The notes under the pieces: model-generated
The model's database searches: none
The model's input: the letters and a program-made list of their open reading frames with translations, nothing else
What the model was told of the DNA's origin: nothing
From: Aureobasidium sp. EXF-3400
Lineage: Eukaryota; Ascomycota; Dothideomycetes; Dothideales; Saccotheciaceae
Assembly (NCBI GenBank): GCA_024195585.1
Contig: SWBL01000042.1
Span: forward strand, 146,844 to 210,843
Length of the DNA stretch: 64,000 nucleotides
Reading direction: 5' to 3'
Part shown: positions 45,410-59,299 of the stretch, piece by piece
Position numbering within the stretch: position 1 is the stretch's first letter
Layout: every line of letters begins with the position of its first letter
Made by a program: the position numbers and the translations under genes

Positions 45410-45710
45410 GGTTGTGTCTGTGGTTACGTCTACCCTCGCGCGCAAATGCTCGTCGTCAATTGCTCGCGTTGAAATTCGTCGCTTGGCACAATTATGTTCC
45501 CTTATCGATTGTCTTTGTGCCTGCACGCCAACTTTATGCACCTCCGCCTTTTGTGCACCCCGCCCTCGATCCACTCCACGATGCAACTTACAGACTTCAG
45601 CACAAAGGCAAGATCAAACCAATCAAAGCGCATCTCATTTTCTATTTATTTACACGCTCTAGTTTCCAGTTACACTTCTAATGCTAGTGACGATGCCTGC
45701 GCCATCTACC

Positions 45711-48700
45711 TTACTCTGCCTTGGGCTTGATATGCTTGCCCGGCTTCTCCATGACGAATGCGCGCTCGAGGAACTTCAATCCCTCGTCAATCAAAATGAT
45801 AGGCGCACTCCAAGCAAGTACCAACTTCCACTCCTCCATACCAAGAGGCACAATACCAAAGATGCCTTGCAAGAAAGGAATGTAGAGTAGTGCAAAGTGC
45901 AATGCCATACTTAAACAGATGGCATACACGAGCATCATGTTCTTCCAGAGGGGAAGAGTTAACAAGCTCTCCGACGAAGACAAAGCGTTCATGGCGTTGA
46001 GCATCTCAATGACAACCAGAATCGACAAGGAGATAGTCGATGCTGTCTTGGCTCTGTAATCGGTGAACATGAGGCAGTCAATCGGGTGCTCAAAAATGCT
46101 GCAAGAATGGAAGTGAGTCTATCAAAAATTAGCATATAGTCAAGACGCCATACGTATTCGAAATCCGTTCTTACCAGGGCGTGGAAGCTGACCTTAGGTC
46201 CAGCCTCACTGAACATAAAGTACCATGCGTAACCTCCAACAGTTGCGATACCAACGTATGTGCCAATCACCATGTATCTGAAGAAGAGCCAGCCCCCAAT
46301 AAGAGCTTCATCACGCTTGCGAGGAAGACGCTTCATGATATCATGATCAGCAGGGTTGAAGGAGAGCGCAGTAGCCGGAAGACCGTCGGTAACCAAGTTG
46401 ACCCAGAGAAGCTGAACAGGAATCAGAGCCTCAGGCATACCCATAGCGGCAGTCAAGAAGATGGACACGACCTCGCCAATGTTGGACGAGATCAGGTAAC
46501 GGATGAATTGCTGAGTGTTGTTGTAGATGCTTCTGCCTTCTTCAACAGCGGCTTCGATGGTTGCAAAGTTGTCGTCTGCGAGAACCATGTCTGCAGCGAG
46601 CTTGGCAACGTCGGTACCACTACCCATAGCCACACCAATGTCGGCCTTCTTCAAGGCGGGGGCGTCATTGACACCATCACCAGTCATAGCGACAACTTCG
46701 CCGGCAGACTGAAGAAGGTCGACCAACTTGGACTTGTGAGTGGGTTCAGTACGGGAGAAGAGAGAAGCGTTCTTGGCAGCCTTGAGCTTGTCGGCCTCGC
46801 TGAGATCATCAAACTGGCGGCCAGTGAAGCTCTTGCCGGTCAGGTCTTCGTCGGTGCCAAAGACGCCAATCTGGCGACAGATGGTTTCAGCAGTGTTCTG
46901 GTTGTCACCAGTGATGACAACGACACGAATTCCAGCCTCACGGCACTTGCGGATGCTGTCGGCTACCTCAGGACGAGGAGGGTCGAGCATACCAACAAGA
47001 CCGATCAAAGTCATGTTCTGTTCGAGTTGGGCATATTCAGAGCTGGTCTTGGCCTGCTTCAACAGAGGAGAGGTGATGTTATCAACGCTTGCAAGAGCCA
47101 TGATGCGGAGTCCACGGTTACCATAGTCAACAACCTCCTTGGAAAGCAAGGCAGAGATGTTGTCAGTGAGAGCCATTCTGGTGCCCTTGGTTCCAACCAA
47201 GACGTATCTACATCTGGCGATAATGGACTCAGGAGCGCCCTTGACAAGAAGACGCTGGGACGAACCATCCTGGACCAAAACAGACATACTCTTTCTGTCG
47301 CGTGCAAATTCAAAGGTAGCCAAACGAGGAGTGCTGGTTTCCCAGTGCTTGCTAGCGTGGTGGATTCTTTCTTCAGGTGCGAGGGAAGATCTTGCAGAGT
47401 TGACAGATGCGTCTCTGGTGCCGATCTTCTCGGCGAGGACTCTCAGAGCACCCTCGGTGGCTTCACCGACATTGTTGTAAACATCCTTTTCGCTGTCGTA
47501 TGAGAGACGTGCATCGTTACAAAGAGCGGCGACTTCGGCAATCTGTGCAATAGTAGAGGAAGAAGCGGCTGCATTTTCGAGAGTTTCGCCGGTCGAAGTG
47601 GTGATTGCGCCCTCAGGAGCGAAGCTTGTTCCCTCGACAGTAAATTCCTCGAGACCAGATCCTTGCTGGTTAATGAAAACAACCTTGTTGACGCTCATTT
47701 GGTTGGTGGTAAGGGTTCCGGTCTTGTCTGAGCAGATGACGCTGCAGCTACCAAGAGTCTCGACAGAGGGAAGACTGCGAACTACAGCGTTCTTAGCGGC
47801 CATTTTGCGGGTTCCGAGCGCGAGACAGGTAGTAATGACGACAGCGAGACCTTCGGGAATGGCAGCGACACCGAGCGATACAGCAATCTGAGTCAATGGT
47901 CAGTCAAGTGCTTGGAAAAGCCATGGACAATGGCGGCTTACCTTCAAGTAGTAAATTGCACCCTTGGTGAGAGAGCCATGGGCAGGATCGTTGAAGTGGG
48001 GAATGTTGATGAGCCAGACAAGGATGCAGATGACAGTAATAACCTTGGCCAGAGTGTCTCCGAAATCGTTGAGCTTTTCCTTGAGAGGAGTAGGCTGCGA
48101 AATCTGAGAGGTGATGTTCTCGTGGATGTCGCCAATGGCAGTGTTTGAACCGGTAAGGACAACGACAGCGGTGGCATTTCCAGTGACAACCGTGGTTCCC
48201 GAGAAGAGCATGTTAATCTGGTCCTGCTTGACGGCGTTCGCATCCTTGATGGCGTCTGTATCCTTGCCGACACTTTCGCTCTCTCCGGTCAGAATACTCT
48301 GGTCAATACGGAAGCTGTTGCTGTGGATAGAGAGGACTCTGCAGTCGGCAGGTACGCGATCGCCTACAGCGACCTTGACGATATCTCCAGGAACCAACTC
48401 GTCTGCCTTGATGCGCTGGACCTTGCCATTGCGAACGACCTTGGCTTCATTGGCCGAATATTCTTGCAGTGCAGCGATTGCCTTTTCGGCCGATGACTCT
48501 TGCGACACACCAACGACGGCGTTAAGAACGAGAATGGTGAGAATCTGGGAGATGTTGGTTAGGAGCTGCGCTCAAGACGATGGGGGCGAGATAAGACATA
48601 CTACGACAGGATCAACGAAGACAGTCCAGTCGTCGCTGTCTTCGAACAGAGCGAGAACAAAGGATACGGCAGCAGAGGCGAGAAGGATGATGACCAGCTG

Positions 48701-48936
48701 GTCTTTGAATTGTTCTAGGATGAGTTCCCATAGTGGTGTCGGTGGGTCTTCAGGGAGAGCTGGCAACAGAATTAGCGAACATTCAGAGTGCTTGTAGAAA
48801 GCCACAGGAAGAGCATACCATTGCGACCATGCTTCTGTCTAGACGCGGTTACGGAAGTCTTGTCGAGACCTGAGGCTTCCTGCACATCAAAGTGCTTCAG
48901 CACGGCAGATGTCGATTGCACGTAGGCGTTGTCCAT
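45711..48936 (-). CDS. SERCA-type Ca2+-transporting P-type ATPase, ER
   Basis: Five exons (48936-48819, 48759-48602, 48544-47942, 47887-46175, 46118-45711) encode 999 residues, the SERCA length. It pumps Ca2+ from cytosol into the ER. Key marks: [16 protein letters not shown] near the first membrane helix; the TGES motif in the actuator domain; PEGL in helix 4; the phosphorylated Asp in [14 protein letters not shown] (about residue 347); the [18 protein letters not shown] hinge; and NIGEVVSIF with [14 protein letters not shown] in helices 5 and 6, which carry Ca2+ ligands. Introns are 54-59 nt. The last intron was placed at TGATAG to restore the conserved luminal THFHSC loop. The closest known relative type is N. 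crassa nca-1; budding yeast has no SERCA. Confidence 0.95.
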
Positions 48937-49621
48937 GTTGGCGACTCTGGAGCAATGCAACCTTGGTCGAGAAAAAGGAAGATCTTACTTCCCACGTCCC
49001 TTCCTAGTCTTATTGTACCTTGATCCAAGAATCCAGAAGTTTCCTTGATATCGAAACGTGTCTTCGATCATATGCCGGCCGCGCCAAGAACCAGGTGGCC
49101 GTCCCCAGAAAGCCAACCCACTCCCACTTGGTCCATGCTCGCTTCTTACCTTGGAATCAGATACAACAACCCGCAAGATACGAGCAACAATATCACTTTG
49201 AGTCAGTCGTTGGCCCTACAGACCCACTATCGCATTGCGCGTACAACAAGCTTGTCGCTTGCTGCTTATTGAGCAACGCTGTTGTACCTGACTCATGGTC
49301 TACTACCAACGGGAAGGATGCGAGGGTTTGTCAGCTCGCTTTTACGTCACATTATCCAGGCCTCCATCAAGGTTGTTGGACAATTGTATTCAATCGTGCA
49401 GTGCAACTTGCCTCTCTGTCCTGCGCCAACCAGCCAGGGCAGTCCGAGGGCCTCTCTTTGTTAAGGTATCGTACAATTCAAAAGGCGTCTGAAAACCATA
49501 TTCCATGCAAACCTGAAGAAAGAAGCCCCTCCTCCGTTTTTTGTTCCTTCCTGGTACGCCAACCATGCATGCTCTTTCCTTCACGTAATATACAACAGAG
49601 CTTTCCTCTTTGATTAATCCC
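48937..49621. other. intergenic, no gene seen
   Basis: 685 bp between the SERCA start and the SET1 end, both minus strand. It probably holds the SERCA promoter and the SET1 3' UTR. The plus-strand open frames here have no conserved features. Confidence 0.5.
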
Positions 49622-52600
49622 TTAGTTCAGGAAACCTTTACATCCCACGGAACCGCAAAGACAAGGAATGCGATCGTCACTGCCGTACTCGCGCTCGAAC
49701 TTGTAGTCGTATGTGAGCTCGTCGTCTGTTTCTAGGTTAGCAGTGTATTCCGATTAATGCTCTTCTTAAACTCACTCTTGGTAATGTCCTTGAGCGCATA
49801 GATGACGATTCTCCTGGTGCCATCGACCTTGATGATCTTGGCCGTGCAGTTGGGTGTACAACTGTGGTTGATGAAACGCGCAATACCACCCTTCTTCGTG
49901 GCATCGATGATCTCGTCGTCTGCCATACGGAAAAGGTAACTGCTTCCAATGCCCTGCTTGTCGTACTTGATTTCGCGAAGGTCGGCCACCTTCTGACGTA
50001 CTTTTTCGCCGACATACTCGATGATGAGATCGTTCGATGCGATGTTTTCCATAGCATACAAGCCCCAGCCGTGGATAGCCGATCTGTCGAACTTGACATG
50101 CTTCTTTCTCTTCTTCAGTGCATTGAACTTGATAGCATCGGTATCACCACCAGTAGTAGTAAGGTTCTGCTTCTGCAAGTTGATGTCATTGACCAAGCGA
50201 CGGTTGTTAGCACGGTTGCTGCGAGATGTAGCGACAGATGCAATCTTGGCTGCTGCGGCTACCTTTGCGGCTTCAGCTGCCGCTTCGGCAGCAGCGATAG
50301 CATTGGGGTTCTCCCGTGCCTGTGCCTCGCGAGCCTCGCGCTGCTTCTGGACGCGAATGCGGTGAGGCAGGTACTTTGACTTTTCGGACTCCAAGATCTT
50401 CTTGACGCCCTCAGTGCGGGCACAGCCTGAGGGGTTCGGAACGTAGTATCCTTGAATCTTGGCTTCGTCAGTTGCTCCACGCGAGTTAAGCGCCTTGATC
50501 TCTTTCTGTTTCCAGGCCCACAGGGTAACATCTCCAACCTCTGCAGGGGCCATATCTTCCAAAGCTTGACGCAAGAACCGCATGTCTTCTTCATCCTTGA
50601 TAATGTGCTTCCAACCATCAATGTCCAAGAAGGTATCGTCATCGTCTTCGACGGTTTTGCGTGGTTCTCCAGTGGACACAGCCCACTCGACCTGCGGTCT
50701 TTCGGCCTCTTCCTCTTCTTCGATAACAGGTTCAGCCATTTCAATGTCAACATCGACGTCTGCGTCAACGTCTCTATCTCCAATCTGGCTGTCGTCTTCC
50801 AGGGCTTGAGCATCTTCAGCGGCCCTTGCTGCGGCCCGTTCTGCTTCGCGCTCCTCAAATATTTGCTTCTTTGACTTTGATCGCTTGCGTTTGGTGTCTT
50901 TCTTGGTGGGCTTGACAGACAGATCTCCTGATTGGGACATAGCCTTGTCGCCAACGGCTTCTGCTTTGGTGCTATCAATGGTTGGAGCAGGCGTCTCTTC
51001 GCTGTCGTATTTGGCGCGCTGTCTGGAATGAAGTTCTGTTCGTGCGCGTTCTTGGAACTTTGAGTCTCGGGGGAGGGTGCTAACAACCAGCTCGAGTTCG
51101 CGTGTGGCCATAAGTTCCGGAATCTTCTGAATGAGATCTCCAAGGAGCTCCTTGTGATGCGGTGCAAAGATTTCCTGCTCTTCCTCTGGGATTGTCTCCT
51201 TCTCTTTGTGAACCAGCTTTCTCTTCTTGGGAGCAGGCGTCGGCAAGTCAATAGATTCTGGCACGCTGAAGGGTGTTGAGTTACGGCTAGCGCGACTCAT
51301 AGGTCTGCTCTCTTGATCTTCCGTGTCGCGCGTCATTGGCGTTCTACGATCGTCGTCGGAATCGTCTTCGTCCTCATCATCATCCATATGCTGCAGACGG
51401 TAATGCAATGGGCGTGCGTGAACAGGACGTGCAGCTGGTCGCTTCTTGAGCCGGCGCTCGTCGACATAAGCGCTCATTGGAATTTGTCGTCCGCGATTGG
51501 GATCGTGTGGGCGCAGCGGCTTGCTGTGAGACAAAGGACGTCCGTTTCGGGTTCGAGCAGTTGTCGACGTGGTGTTGGCGGCTTTGTTCAGTAACAAACT
51601 CGGGGGCTGGTTTTCATTGTCAACCGGATCTGCAATATCGAGCTTGCGTCGTTTCGCGACGTGTCTGGCAGGGTCAAGACGGTCGTAAAGCTCGGGAATG
51701 ACAACTCGTTTCTTGATGTCGTCCATGATCTTGTTGCGCAACTCGAGTTGCAACTGCTCGAGCGCGCCCTTCACAGGGTCCAAATCCGCAGCTCGCTCTT
51801 TCTTCTCTTCCTCTAAATCCTCAGCAGCCCATCTCTCCATGCGATCTGCTTCTTCTTTCTGTCGGCTCTGGACAGCCTGGGTCTCGGGGCTCGGACTGCG
51901 CACGTAATCGGGATTGCCGTACTGCTGACATTCCATTGCCATGTTGTACGTGAACATAGGTCCATTATTGCACTCCTTGAAACATCTGACTGTCTCATCT
52001 TCACCGCGCTTCGAGTCATCAAAGATGACATAGTATCCTGTCTTGTCAACCCGAATCTCTCGCCAGTCGAAAGCCTTGAACCTCTTCTTAAGATGGGGCA
52101 CAGTGGACCCCAACACAGGCACGCTATCACGAGAAATAAAAATGTACGGCTTTCGTTTGATCTTGGCCAATATCGGCTCCAGCTCAACAACCGAGCGACC
52201 TGTGTCGCGTTCCTTTGTGGTCGATGGTGCTTGTTCTGGTGCGCCTGCTCGCTCTCGCTCGCGCTCGCGGTCCCGCTTGGAAGCCGGTCCTTTTGGCGCC
52301 TTTGGTACATCTACCGGTACAGCGGGCAATTCTTCGGGAGCACCAGGTGGCGGCGGAGGAGGCGGTGGTACAGGCGTCGAGGAACCGGGCGAATCTGCTG
52401 CTAGCGAAACAGTGTGAGAGGCATGTCGAGCCGCTTCTTTCTCCATTTCGTGTCGCGCCTTCTTAAGCGTGTATTCGACATATTTCCTACACTTGCGCCC
52501 CTCGCGATCAAGCTCGACCTTGACCTTGGTCAATCCAATGCGCTCGTTGTGCCCTTCCTTTTCGGCCCGTTTTGCAGCATTGGCGGCGGAAACGGAGACG

Positions 52601-53542
52601 CCCTTGATCGGCTTGCTGTCTTTGTACCTGATCAAGCAAATTCCCAAGAAACTTCCAGTATTCGGATCGGTTTGATTGCGGAATTCAGCAATGTCTCCGA
52701 AGCTCGCGAAAAAGAATTTGAGTTGGGATTCGGGCGTAAATGGATCAAAACTGTGGACGACAATTTGTTTTGGCGGACCAGGCCCAATTGTCGAGTTTTT
52801 GTCGTATGCATACGATTTCAGCATGTAAGGTGCAACTCGCAGCTTCCTTTTCGATTTCGACAATTTATCGGTTACAGCTCCACCAGAGGTGTAGTTTGCG
52901 ATGGCCAGTCTGGGGTCTGGGGGCGCAGGGTGTGACTATTATTTCAACCCATCAGCTTCAGGGTACAGAACGGTTTATTTTGTGACAGGGTATCAACAAG
53001 CTCAGCAATCATGTAAAAATATCCAAACGTACCTCGGTCCCGAAAGACCTTGTCTTGATTTTTCCGCTTCTACGTTTCTTCTCTTTCTCGCTGAGCTCAT
53101 TGTCGAGTTCGGGGTCATAAACCGTTCTGTACCCTTTCGCCTTGCCAGGTGGTGGCATGATTTGCAGGTTTTCTGCTGGGGGAGAAGGCCGGGGAGTGGC
53201 ATTTTCGTAAGGACCTCGAGTGGTGTTTGCGACAGGAAGACCAAGAGGAGATGGCTCTGGTTGGGTCGTATTGAGCAGTGGCTTCGAGGAAGCTAGTGGA
53301 GAATGTGATTTGACTGGAGATGAAGCAGGATATGTGAGGGGAGTAAGGGCGGCGATGTTGGTCGAAGAGTGACCATTGGTCTTTGGGGCTTGAGTGTTAG
53401 CACTGAAGACCGAAGAGACTGTGCTTGCAAGAGAGCTGGTGGAACCGACGGCATTCAACAAGTCTCCCGAGTCGCGTGCTTCCGAATCGGATGAAGACAT
53501 GTTGACCGAAACATCGGCAGGCCGACCTAGTGGGTGGGCCAT
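49622..53542 (-). CDS. SET1: SET1, histone H3-K4 methyltransferase of COMPASS
   Basis: Three exons (53542-53033, 52935-49776, 49731-49622) encode 1259 residues. Set1 mono-, di- and trimethylates histone H3 Lys4 at transcribed genes. In order: a Ser/Pro-rich N-terminus ending in the conserved [20 protein letters not shown] segment; [16 protein letters not shown]; an RRM at about 225-285 ([20 protein letters not shown]); a second RNA-binding-like region; a long charged middle; an n-SET region with the [25 protein letters not shown] start near residue 870; and a SET domain ([31 protein letters not shown]) with the post-SET Cys cluster [14 protein letters not shown] 44-nt intron (49732-49775) splits the SET domain just before ELTYDYKFE; without removing it the protein would lose its post-SET end. 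The first intron is 97 nt. An alternative start is Met15. Confidence 0.95.
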
Positions 53543-54378
53543 ACGAGGCTAACAGCAACAGGCGAGAGTGGCACCTGAATCAACAGCCAGGCATCGGAGA
53601 TACAAAGCCGAGGCGAGGTCAGCAGTGCGAGTTTGTTTTGCTGATGGTGGGCCGAGCTTCTTCAGCCCGGATGGTCAGAAGGATAGCGGCGCAGATGCAG
53701 CAGGACAAAGACAGCGACTGGCGGGTGGAAGGATGGGGGATATGGGTGGTGATGGTGAAAAGACGAGGCAGGTAAGTGGCCTTTGGCGAGGACAGGGGCC
53801 TCGAGGGCGGAGACAAGGGCCGTGTCAAGGCGCAGGCCAGAGGGGTGCGCTGTGGACGAAGAGGCAAAATCTCATGCGCCGAGGTTCAGTGAAAGCAACA
53901 AGAAGGCGGCAGATGGACAAAGTGAATAAAGGAATGGTTGAAGGGATGGTGAACAGCACTTCCATTCCTCAGTCAAGAAGACGCTCAGTGTCGCAAGTGT
54001 CGCAAGAAGTTCCACGTCTGCGGGACCGTGCACTGATGACGCGCGCTAGAAACACGAGAATTGGAGGAGTGCTCTGTGCATGCCCATACACAGTCACCAT
54101 GTCTGGACCGAGATCCATCTTGAGAGAGAACAGCCATGTGCCAGTCGTCATCTGGCTCGTCAAGGCAATGCGTCTTTGTAACAATTCAGCTGTATCGTTC
54201 AAATCATCCTGGACGCGAGCAGAAACACGTCGTTTGATCAAGCAACAAACGAAGCTATCAGGGCAGACGATGGGCATCCAAGACAGCTTGTATTCTTCTC
54301 GACTCGTGCCATTCTTGTGTGACTTTGAGCGAGCTTTATCGTATCTTCTATCTCCTTAACACACTCTTTCTTGTTGAT
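53543..54378. other. intergenic, SET1 promoter side
   Basis: 836 bp upstream of SET1. A long plus-strand open frame here starts on GTG, has a biased Gly/Arg/Gln composition and no motif; I treat it as chance in G-rich promoter or 5' UTR sequence. Confidence 0.5.
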
Positions 54379-55118
<740 letters not shown>

Positions 55119-55707
55119 GGTGTAATATCGATTGTGTGCCTGTTGTTGTTGTGTTGATCAAAAGTGTCAGGATTCTACCAAGTGGTCACTGAACGTCAGA
55201 GAGTGGGGGTGGAGAGGGGAGCTTTGACTTTCGCGTACCTGACTTGCCTTGACTACACGTACGAGTAGGGTCATCACATCAACGACTGTTTTACCGCTTT
55301 GAAGATACAGGAATAGAACCTCTTGATTCCAGAGCAACACTCGATGGTGTCAAAATATATGTTCTGGTGAACGATTGAACGTATGGTCAAATTTTCTTGA
55401 GCTTATCATTCGTATAGCTCAGACTCGGACTAGATGCGAAATAATCACCGCACAGCATCTTCACATCAAGCTTGCTCTGCGAGAACGCACGATATGCCTC
55501 AATCATATGGCTACGGACCCAATCCTTGAGGAGATAAAAGGGGAAGACTATCTAAGACATTGCATGAACACATAGAGACCCTTTGTTGTGTCGTCGCTCG
55601 TAGTCGCGACTATCCGTTCCAGGAATCTTGAATTTGGAATCATTTTCTACCAGAGCTGCCGTTTAAGGAACCAACTGAAGGACATGGTGAGATGAGGTTG
55701 GACCGCC
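55119..55707. other. intergenic, no feature seen
   Basis: RIB4 promoter side plus the 3' flank of the next minus-strand ORF. No gene, tRNA or repeat found by eye. Confidence 0.45.
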
Positions 55708-56106
55708 TCACTCAATCGATGGAAGTGCACGCTTGGCGAGCCATACAATGAGAATGACGCCTATTAGAGCTGCTGCGACAAGCATGATCGCTACTTCTTC
55801 CCTTATATTGAGTGCGTCCGAAACGGTGAGCTTGGCCATCTTCCTGTGCTTCTTGTGTGTGTACCAGTGATCTGTATTCACCGCAGGAACCGGGACGCTA
55901 CCATCTGCACCCTCCGGCGAGTTGGTAGCTGGTACAGCATGTTGCCAGGTAGAGTCGTGTGGCTCTTGATAAGGTTCTGCGTTCCACCACGTCCAAGGCG
56001 ATAATTTCTTCCACCACGGCCATGGCTCGCTGTCGGCTTGTTGCGCAAGGCGCCATGCACGTTGCTGGCTGTCAACGACACAAAGAGAAAGTAAGAAGGA
56101 GATCAT
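55708..56106 (-). CDS. hypothetical small membrane protein
   Basis: 132 residues. It opens with a hydrophobic segment (MISFLLSLCVV), has a Trp-rich middle (WPWWKKLSPWTWW) and ends in a clear membrane helix of about 22 residues (EVAIMLVAAALIGVILIVWL) with basic residues after it. The topology suggests a secreted or luminal Trp-rich domain with a C-terminal anchor. I do not recognise it. It stands alone in a gene-poor area, and an extra upstream exon is possible. Confidence 0.45.
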   Translation of the reverse strand: MISFLLSLCVVDSQQRAWRLAQQADSEPWPWWKKLSPWTWWNAEPYQEPHDSTWQHAVPATNSPEGADGSVPVPAVNTDHWYTHKKHRKMAKLTVSDALNIREEVAIMLVAAALIGVILIVWLAKRALPSIE

Positions 56107-58159
56107 TGTTAGAGGCCCTAGGATGATCTAGACAATCATGTAAGTCGCGTGCTGGTGAGATGGTGCAACGCGCCCAGTCAGCATACCCGTGAAAGCAAGG
56201 TGTCAGGCCCTGCTGAAGATAGCTGCTCCGCTTCGAGCTTAACTGCATCGTCAGGCACTTCTGCTAGCGGATCTGAATCTCGCTTCCTATGCCTCCTTGG
56301 GTTTTGCGGTGTTTCCATAGTTGTGCGATGAGTGCGTGAGGCTGATCAAGTTCCGGGGAGAGCGTATGCAGATTCGCGTGGCGCTGCTAATGCATGCTTG
56401 TTTGGTCGGGGGTTGATGTCGTCTTTCGATAGTGTCTGTCAGCTGGAGGTGACAGAAGATGCAGCTTGTTCTTTTCTGACAACCGCTGCTCATGTGTATG
56501 TATTTCGAGCTTGTGACGTAGTCCCCACGACCACCCGCCCGGTATGCTTGCAGTTCCCAAGCACACGACGGGATCTCCTGTATTCCGACCGCTCGGGTTC
56601 GGCAAGTCGCTCGCCCTTGATGTTCTGCGTGCACCTGTGAGACAACGACCATATACGTGCATGATTACTCAACATTCTTGCATCCACTGCAGTCTGCTGG
56701 TTCATCATGCTGGCCATCTAGCCCGGTTACTGGGTTCTGTCGACTCCCAAAAGCTTTTGGCCTGTCAGGACCCGAGCCCCGGGTTTGTCTGTGCGGAGGC
56801 GGGAAGCGATAAAGGACGCCATGAACTTCTACTATCGAACTTATCGCTCTTCTGGTGTAGATTGTATAGAAGTCGATTGACTGGTGAGATACACAAGCGT
56901 AATCCGAGGTGCACCCCGGCAAAGGGAAGCTCACCTAAGCATATTTGTATGTTCATGACCTGGTAGACTTCCATGGTAACGCTAAGGATAGAGAGTCACA
57001 GAGCAGGTGCATGTCATGCGTTCGGAAAGATGGGCCCGCTTGCTCGGTAGGTGTTTCTCTCGCTGCGGCTGTGCCTGGCAGGATCTTGGTACAAGGCGCG
57101 TCCATTCCTTCTGCTGCATCTCAATCTCTAATAGAGGCTGCATGCCGTCCATGGATTATACCCGGCAGACATGCGCAGATGATTCGAAATACTCAAATAC
57201 CAGTGACCAACTACTCCTTTATGTTGCGCTGCTGCCCCAAGGTCTCTTGGTCGATTAATTCGGCTTCATGCAGCAGCCCTTCTAGACCGAGACTGTGTCT
57301 CGCTGGGTCACAAGAATAGATAACCACCGGGTGTGGCTTTCTCCAGTGGTCTGTCAAACACAACCTACCCAGGTACCGGTAACCTCTCAGAGCCTTAGCT
57401 CACCCTTTCTGGACCATGAGCCTGAAATATAGGGTCTTGACAACTACATGCTGCAGACCAGCCGCTCATGATGATGGTGGTTCTTCGAAAAGGGAAGACA
57501 AGAAGCAAAGCGGCCTGCGCGAATTCGTTCCCAAGTCCGCTCATGTGGCTTTAAATGGCGCCATCAATGAGCACAACCTATGCGGCCCCAGGAGAGGCGT
57601 CAGCTAGGTGGTCGATTATGACAGACAAGGCGGCCGCTCGATCTTGTTCCCGCCCCATATTCAGAGCTCTTACTTGACTTGATCCTCGGATTCGCATGCA
57701 ACCAACGTACATGCATCCGAAGGCATAGAGTTCCGTATTTGTTTTCAAATCTTTGTCAGTGGTCTTAGCCACTACTCAAGGACCATCGAGACATTCTCAG
57801 CACGACCACCAAGCTGGCTCCGTTATGTGCACATGATTGCCTTTTTTGGACGTACGCCCAGACATTTTGCCAACGAACACCTGCAGCCAAATCTGCATTG
57901 TTGCAGTACCATGAATAGCCGTCGGAAAGATGGTGGCCATTGCTTGTGTTGATGCATCTCCAATCTGCTAACCAAATTCCTATATATCTGACAAACATGC
58001 CAGATCGTCAAAGTACCAGATCTCACCAACTGCACTCGTTCCTGATCTACCAGCTACTCGGTACAAATCTCGACTTGTCTCTCTCGCTGAGCTTGTGGTT
58101 CTGGCTTGCCTTCGCCCAATCGTTCTGACCTACCCGCCATACACTGGATATAAAACGCA
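56107..58159. other. gene-poor stretch, no supported gene
   Basis: Two kilobases with only short overlapping frames on both strands and no recognisable protein. Candidate exons have Cys/Ser/Arg-rich, noise-like composition. No MITE-like copy is evident here, unlike in the flanks further right. A short distal gene or decayed sequence cannot be excluded. Confidence 0.4.
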
Positions 58160-59122
58160 ATGCCAGGCAATTCATCCCCTGTTTCTCCAGGATCTTCTGA
58201 TCCGCCGATGTCGTTCCAGTTTGTCAATCTCACAGATCCTAGCGATACCAAGGATCAAAAGGTTCGACGAGCCATTCGAAGTCATGTCACGAAGCAACAG
58301 CATCAAAAAGCAGAACAGCTGGCAGCAGCTCGAAGGTCAAACAGTGATCCGCAATTGCTCGGTACATCATCAGCGCAAATTTCGCAAGGTCGGGCGCATG
58401 CCGCATCATATCCTATGTCAAGACCTACTTCCTCGGACCAGCAAAGCCCAGTTTCTCCGACTAGTGGTTCTGACGTGTCTTCGTTCTCATCGACACCCCA
58501 ATACCCCATGATAGACGTATCACAGGTCTACCCGGCTCAGTGGCTTCCTTATCTCAACCAGATCCTGGAGCATTGTAAGTGTAATACCAGACCTCTTGGT
58601 TTAGCTTCAGATGCTAACACGCGCACTCGAACAGATCTTACTTTCACAGCCAAAGAAGTACTGCAATCAGATGATGCATCTACAATGGCTCTCCTGAGAT
58701 CTACCTGGATGCCATTTGTCATGACTGATGTGGCACTGCTTCATGCTGTGCTTTTATTCGCTGCATCCCTTTTTCGGTCCTCCATGGCTGCGCACGCCCA
58801 GGTCGTAGATCTGTTTCAGCTTAAAGACATGGCTATCCAAGCCATGAACGAAAACCTTACGACCAAGGATTCCATGATAGCAACTATGGCAACCATGGCT
58901 CAGTATGAGGCCTTTTGGAGAGATGCAGATGCATTCTCGACGCACATGAGTGGTCTACGGCAATTTGTTGAGATGCGCGGTGGACTCGCGGCACTGGGAT
59001 TAGAAGGCTTTCTCGAAAGGATGTTGGTAGCCATCGATTTCAACTTGGCTAGAACTACTGGGCACGAGCGATTGTTTGATCCAAGCCGACAATCCCTCCG
59101 CCGGCAAGGATCGCACGGCTAA
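58160..59122 (+). CDS. fungal transcription-factor-like protein, no zinc cluster, short C-terminus
   Basis: Two exons (58160-58574, 58635-59122) over a 60-nt in-frame, stop-free intron give 300 residues. The start MSFQFVNLTDPSDTKDQKVR, with the following AIRSHVTKQQHQK, is the conserved N-terminal motif of a large group of fungal-specific transcription factor domain proteins (PF11951 type) that often lack a Zn2Cys6 DNA-binding domain. The helical regulatory domain is recognisable up to LEGFLERMLVAIDFNLARTT. Family members normally continue for another 100-250 residues, but here the frame stops soon after HERLFDPSRQ. A further coding-like frame lies at 59300-59599. It may be a truncated gene, a pseudogene, or one with introns I could not place. 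Confidence 0.6.
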   Translation: MPGNSSPVSPGSSDPPMSFQFVNLTDPSDTKDQKVRRAIRSHVTKQQHQKAEQLAAARRSNSDPQLLGTSSAQISQGRAHAASYPMSRPTSSDQQSPVSPTSGSDVSSFSSTPQYPMIDVSQVYPAQWLPYLNQILEHCKCNTRPLGLASDANTRTRTDLTFTAKEVLQSDDASTMALLRSTWMPFVMTDVALLHAVLLFAASLFRSSMAAHAQVVDLFQLKDMAIQAMNENLTTKDSMIATMATMAQYEAFWRDADAFSTHMSGLRQFVEMRGGLAALGLEGFLERMLVAIDFNLARTTGHERLFDPSRQSLRRQGSHG

Positions 59123-59299
59123 TAATGCAGTCATGATGCTTGCATCAACTCAAACCCTGCATTCTACCAACATGTTCGCCTGGTTCATTTCGCCCATATA
59201 TATTCTCAAGAAGTCTACTACCATGACAAAAAATAATATAATGTTTTGGCTGCGGGACGCTCTATTTATCCACCAATACTGTGATATTAACATCATTAG

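Noticed and set aside
46181..47503. 440-codon plus-strand frame
   Set aside because: Antisense to the SERCA gene, whose coding strand is certain.
53568..54359. 263-codon plus-strand frame upstream of SET1
   Set aside because: Starts on GTG, Gly/Arg/Gln-biased, no domain; likely promoter or 5' UTR sequence.
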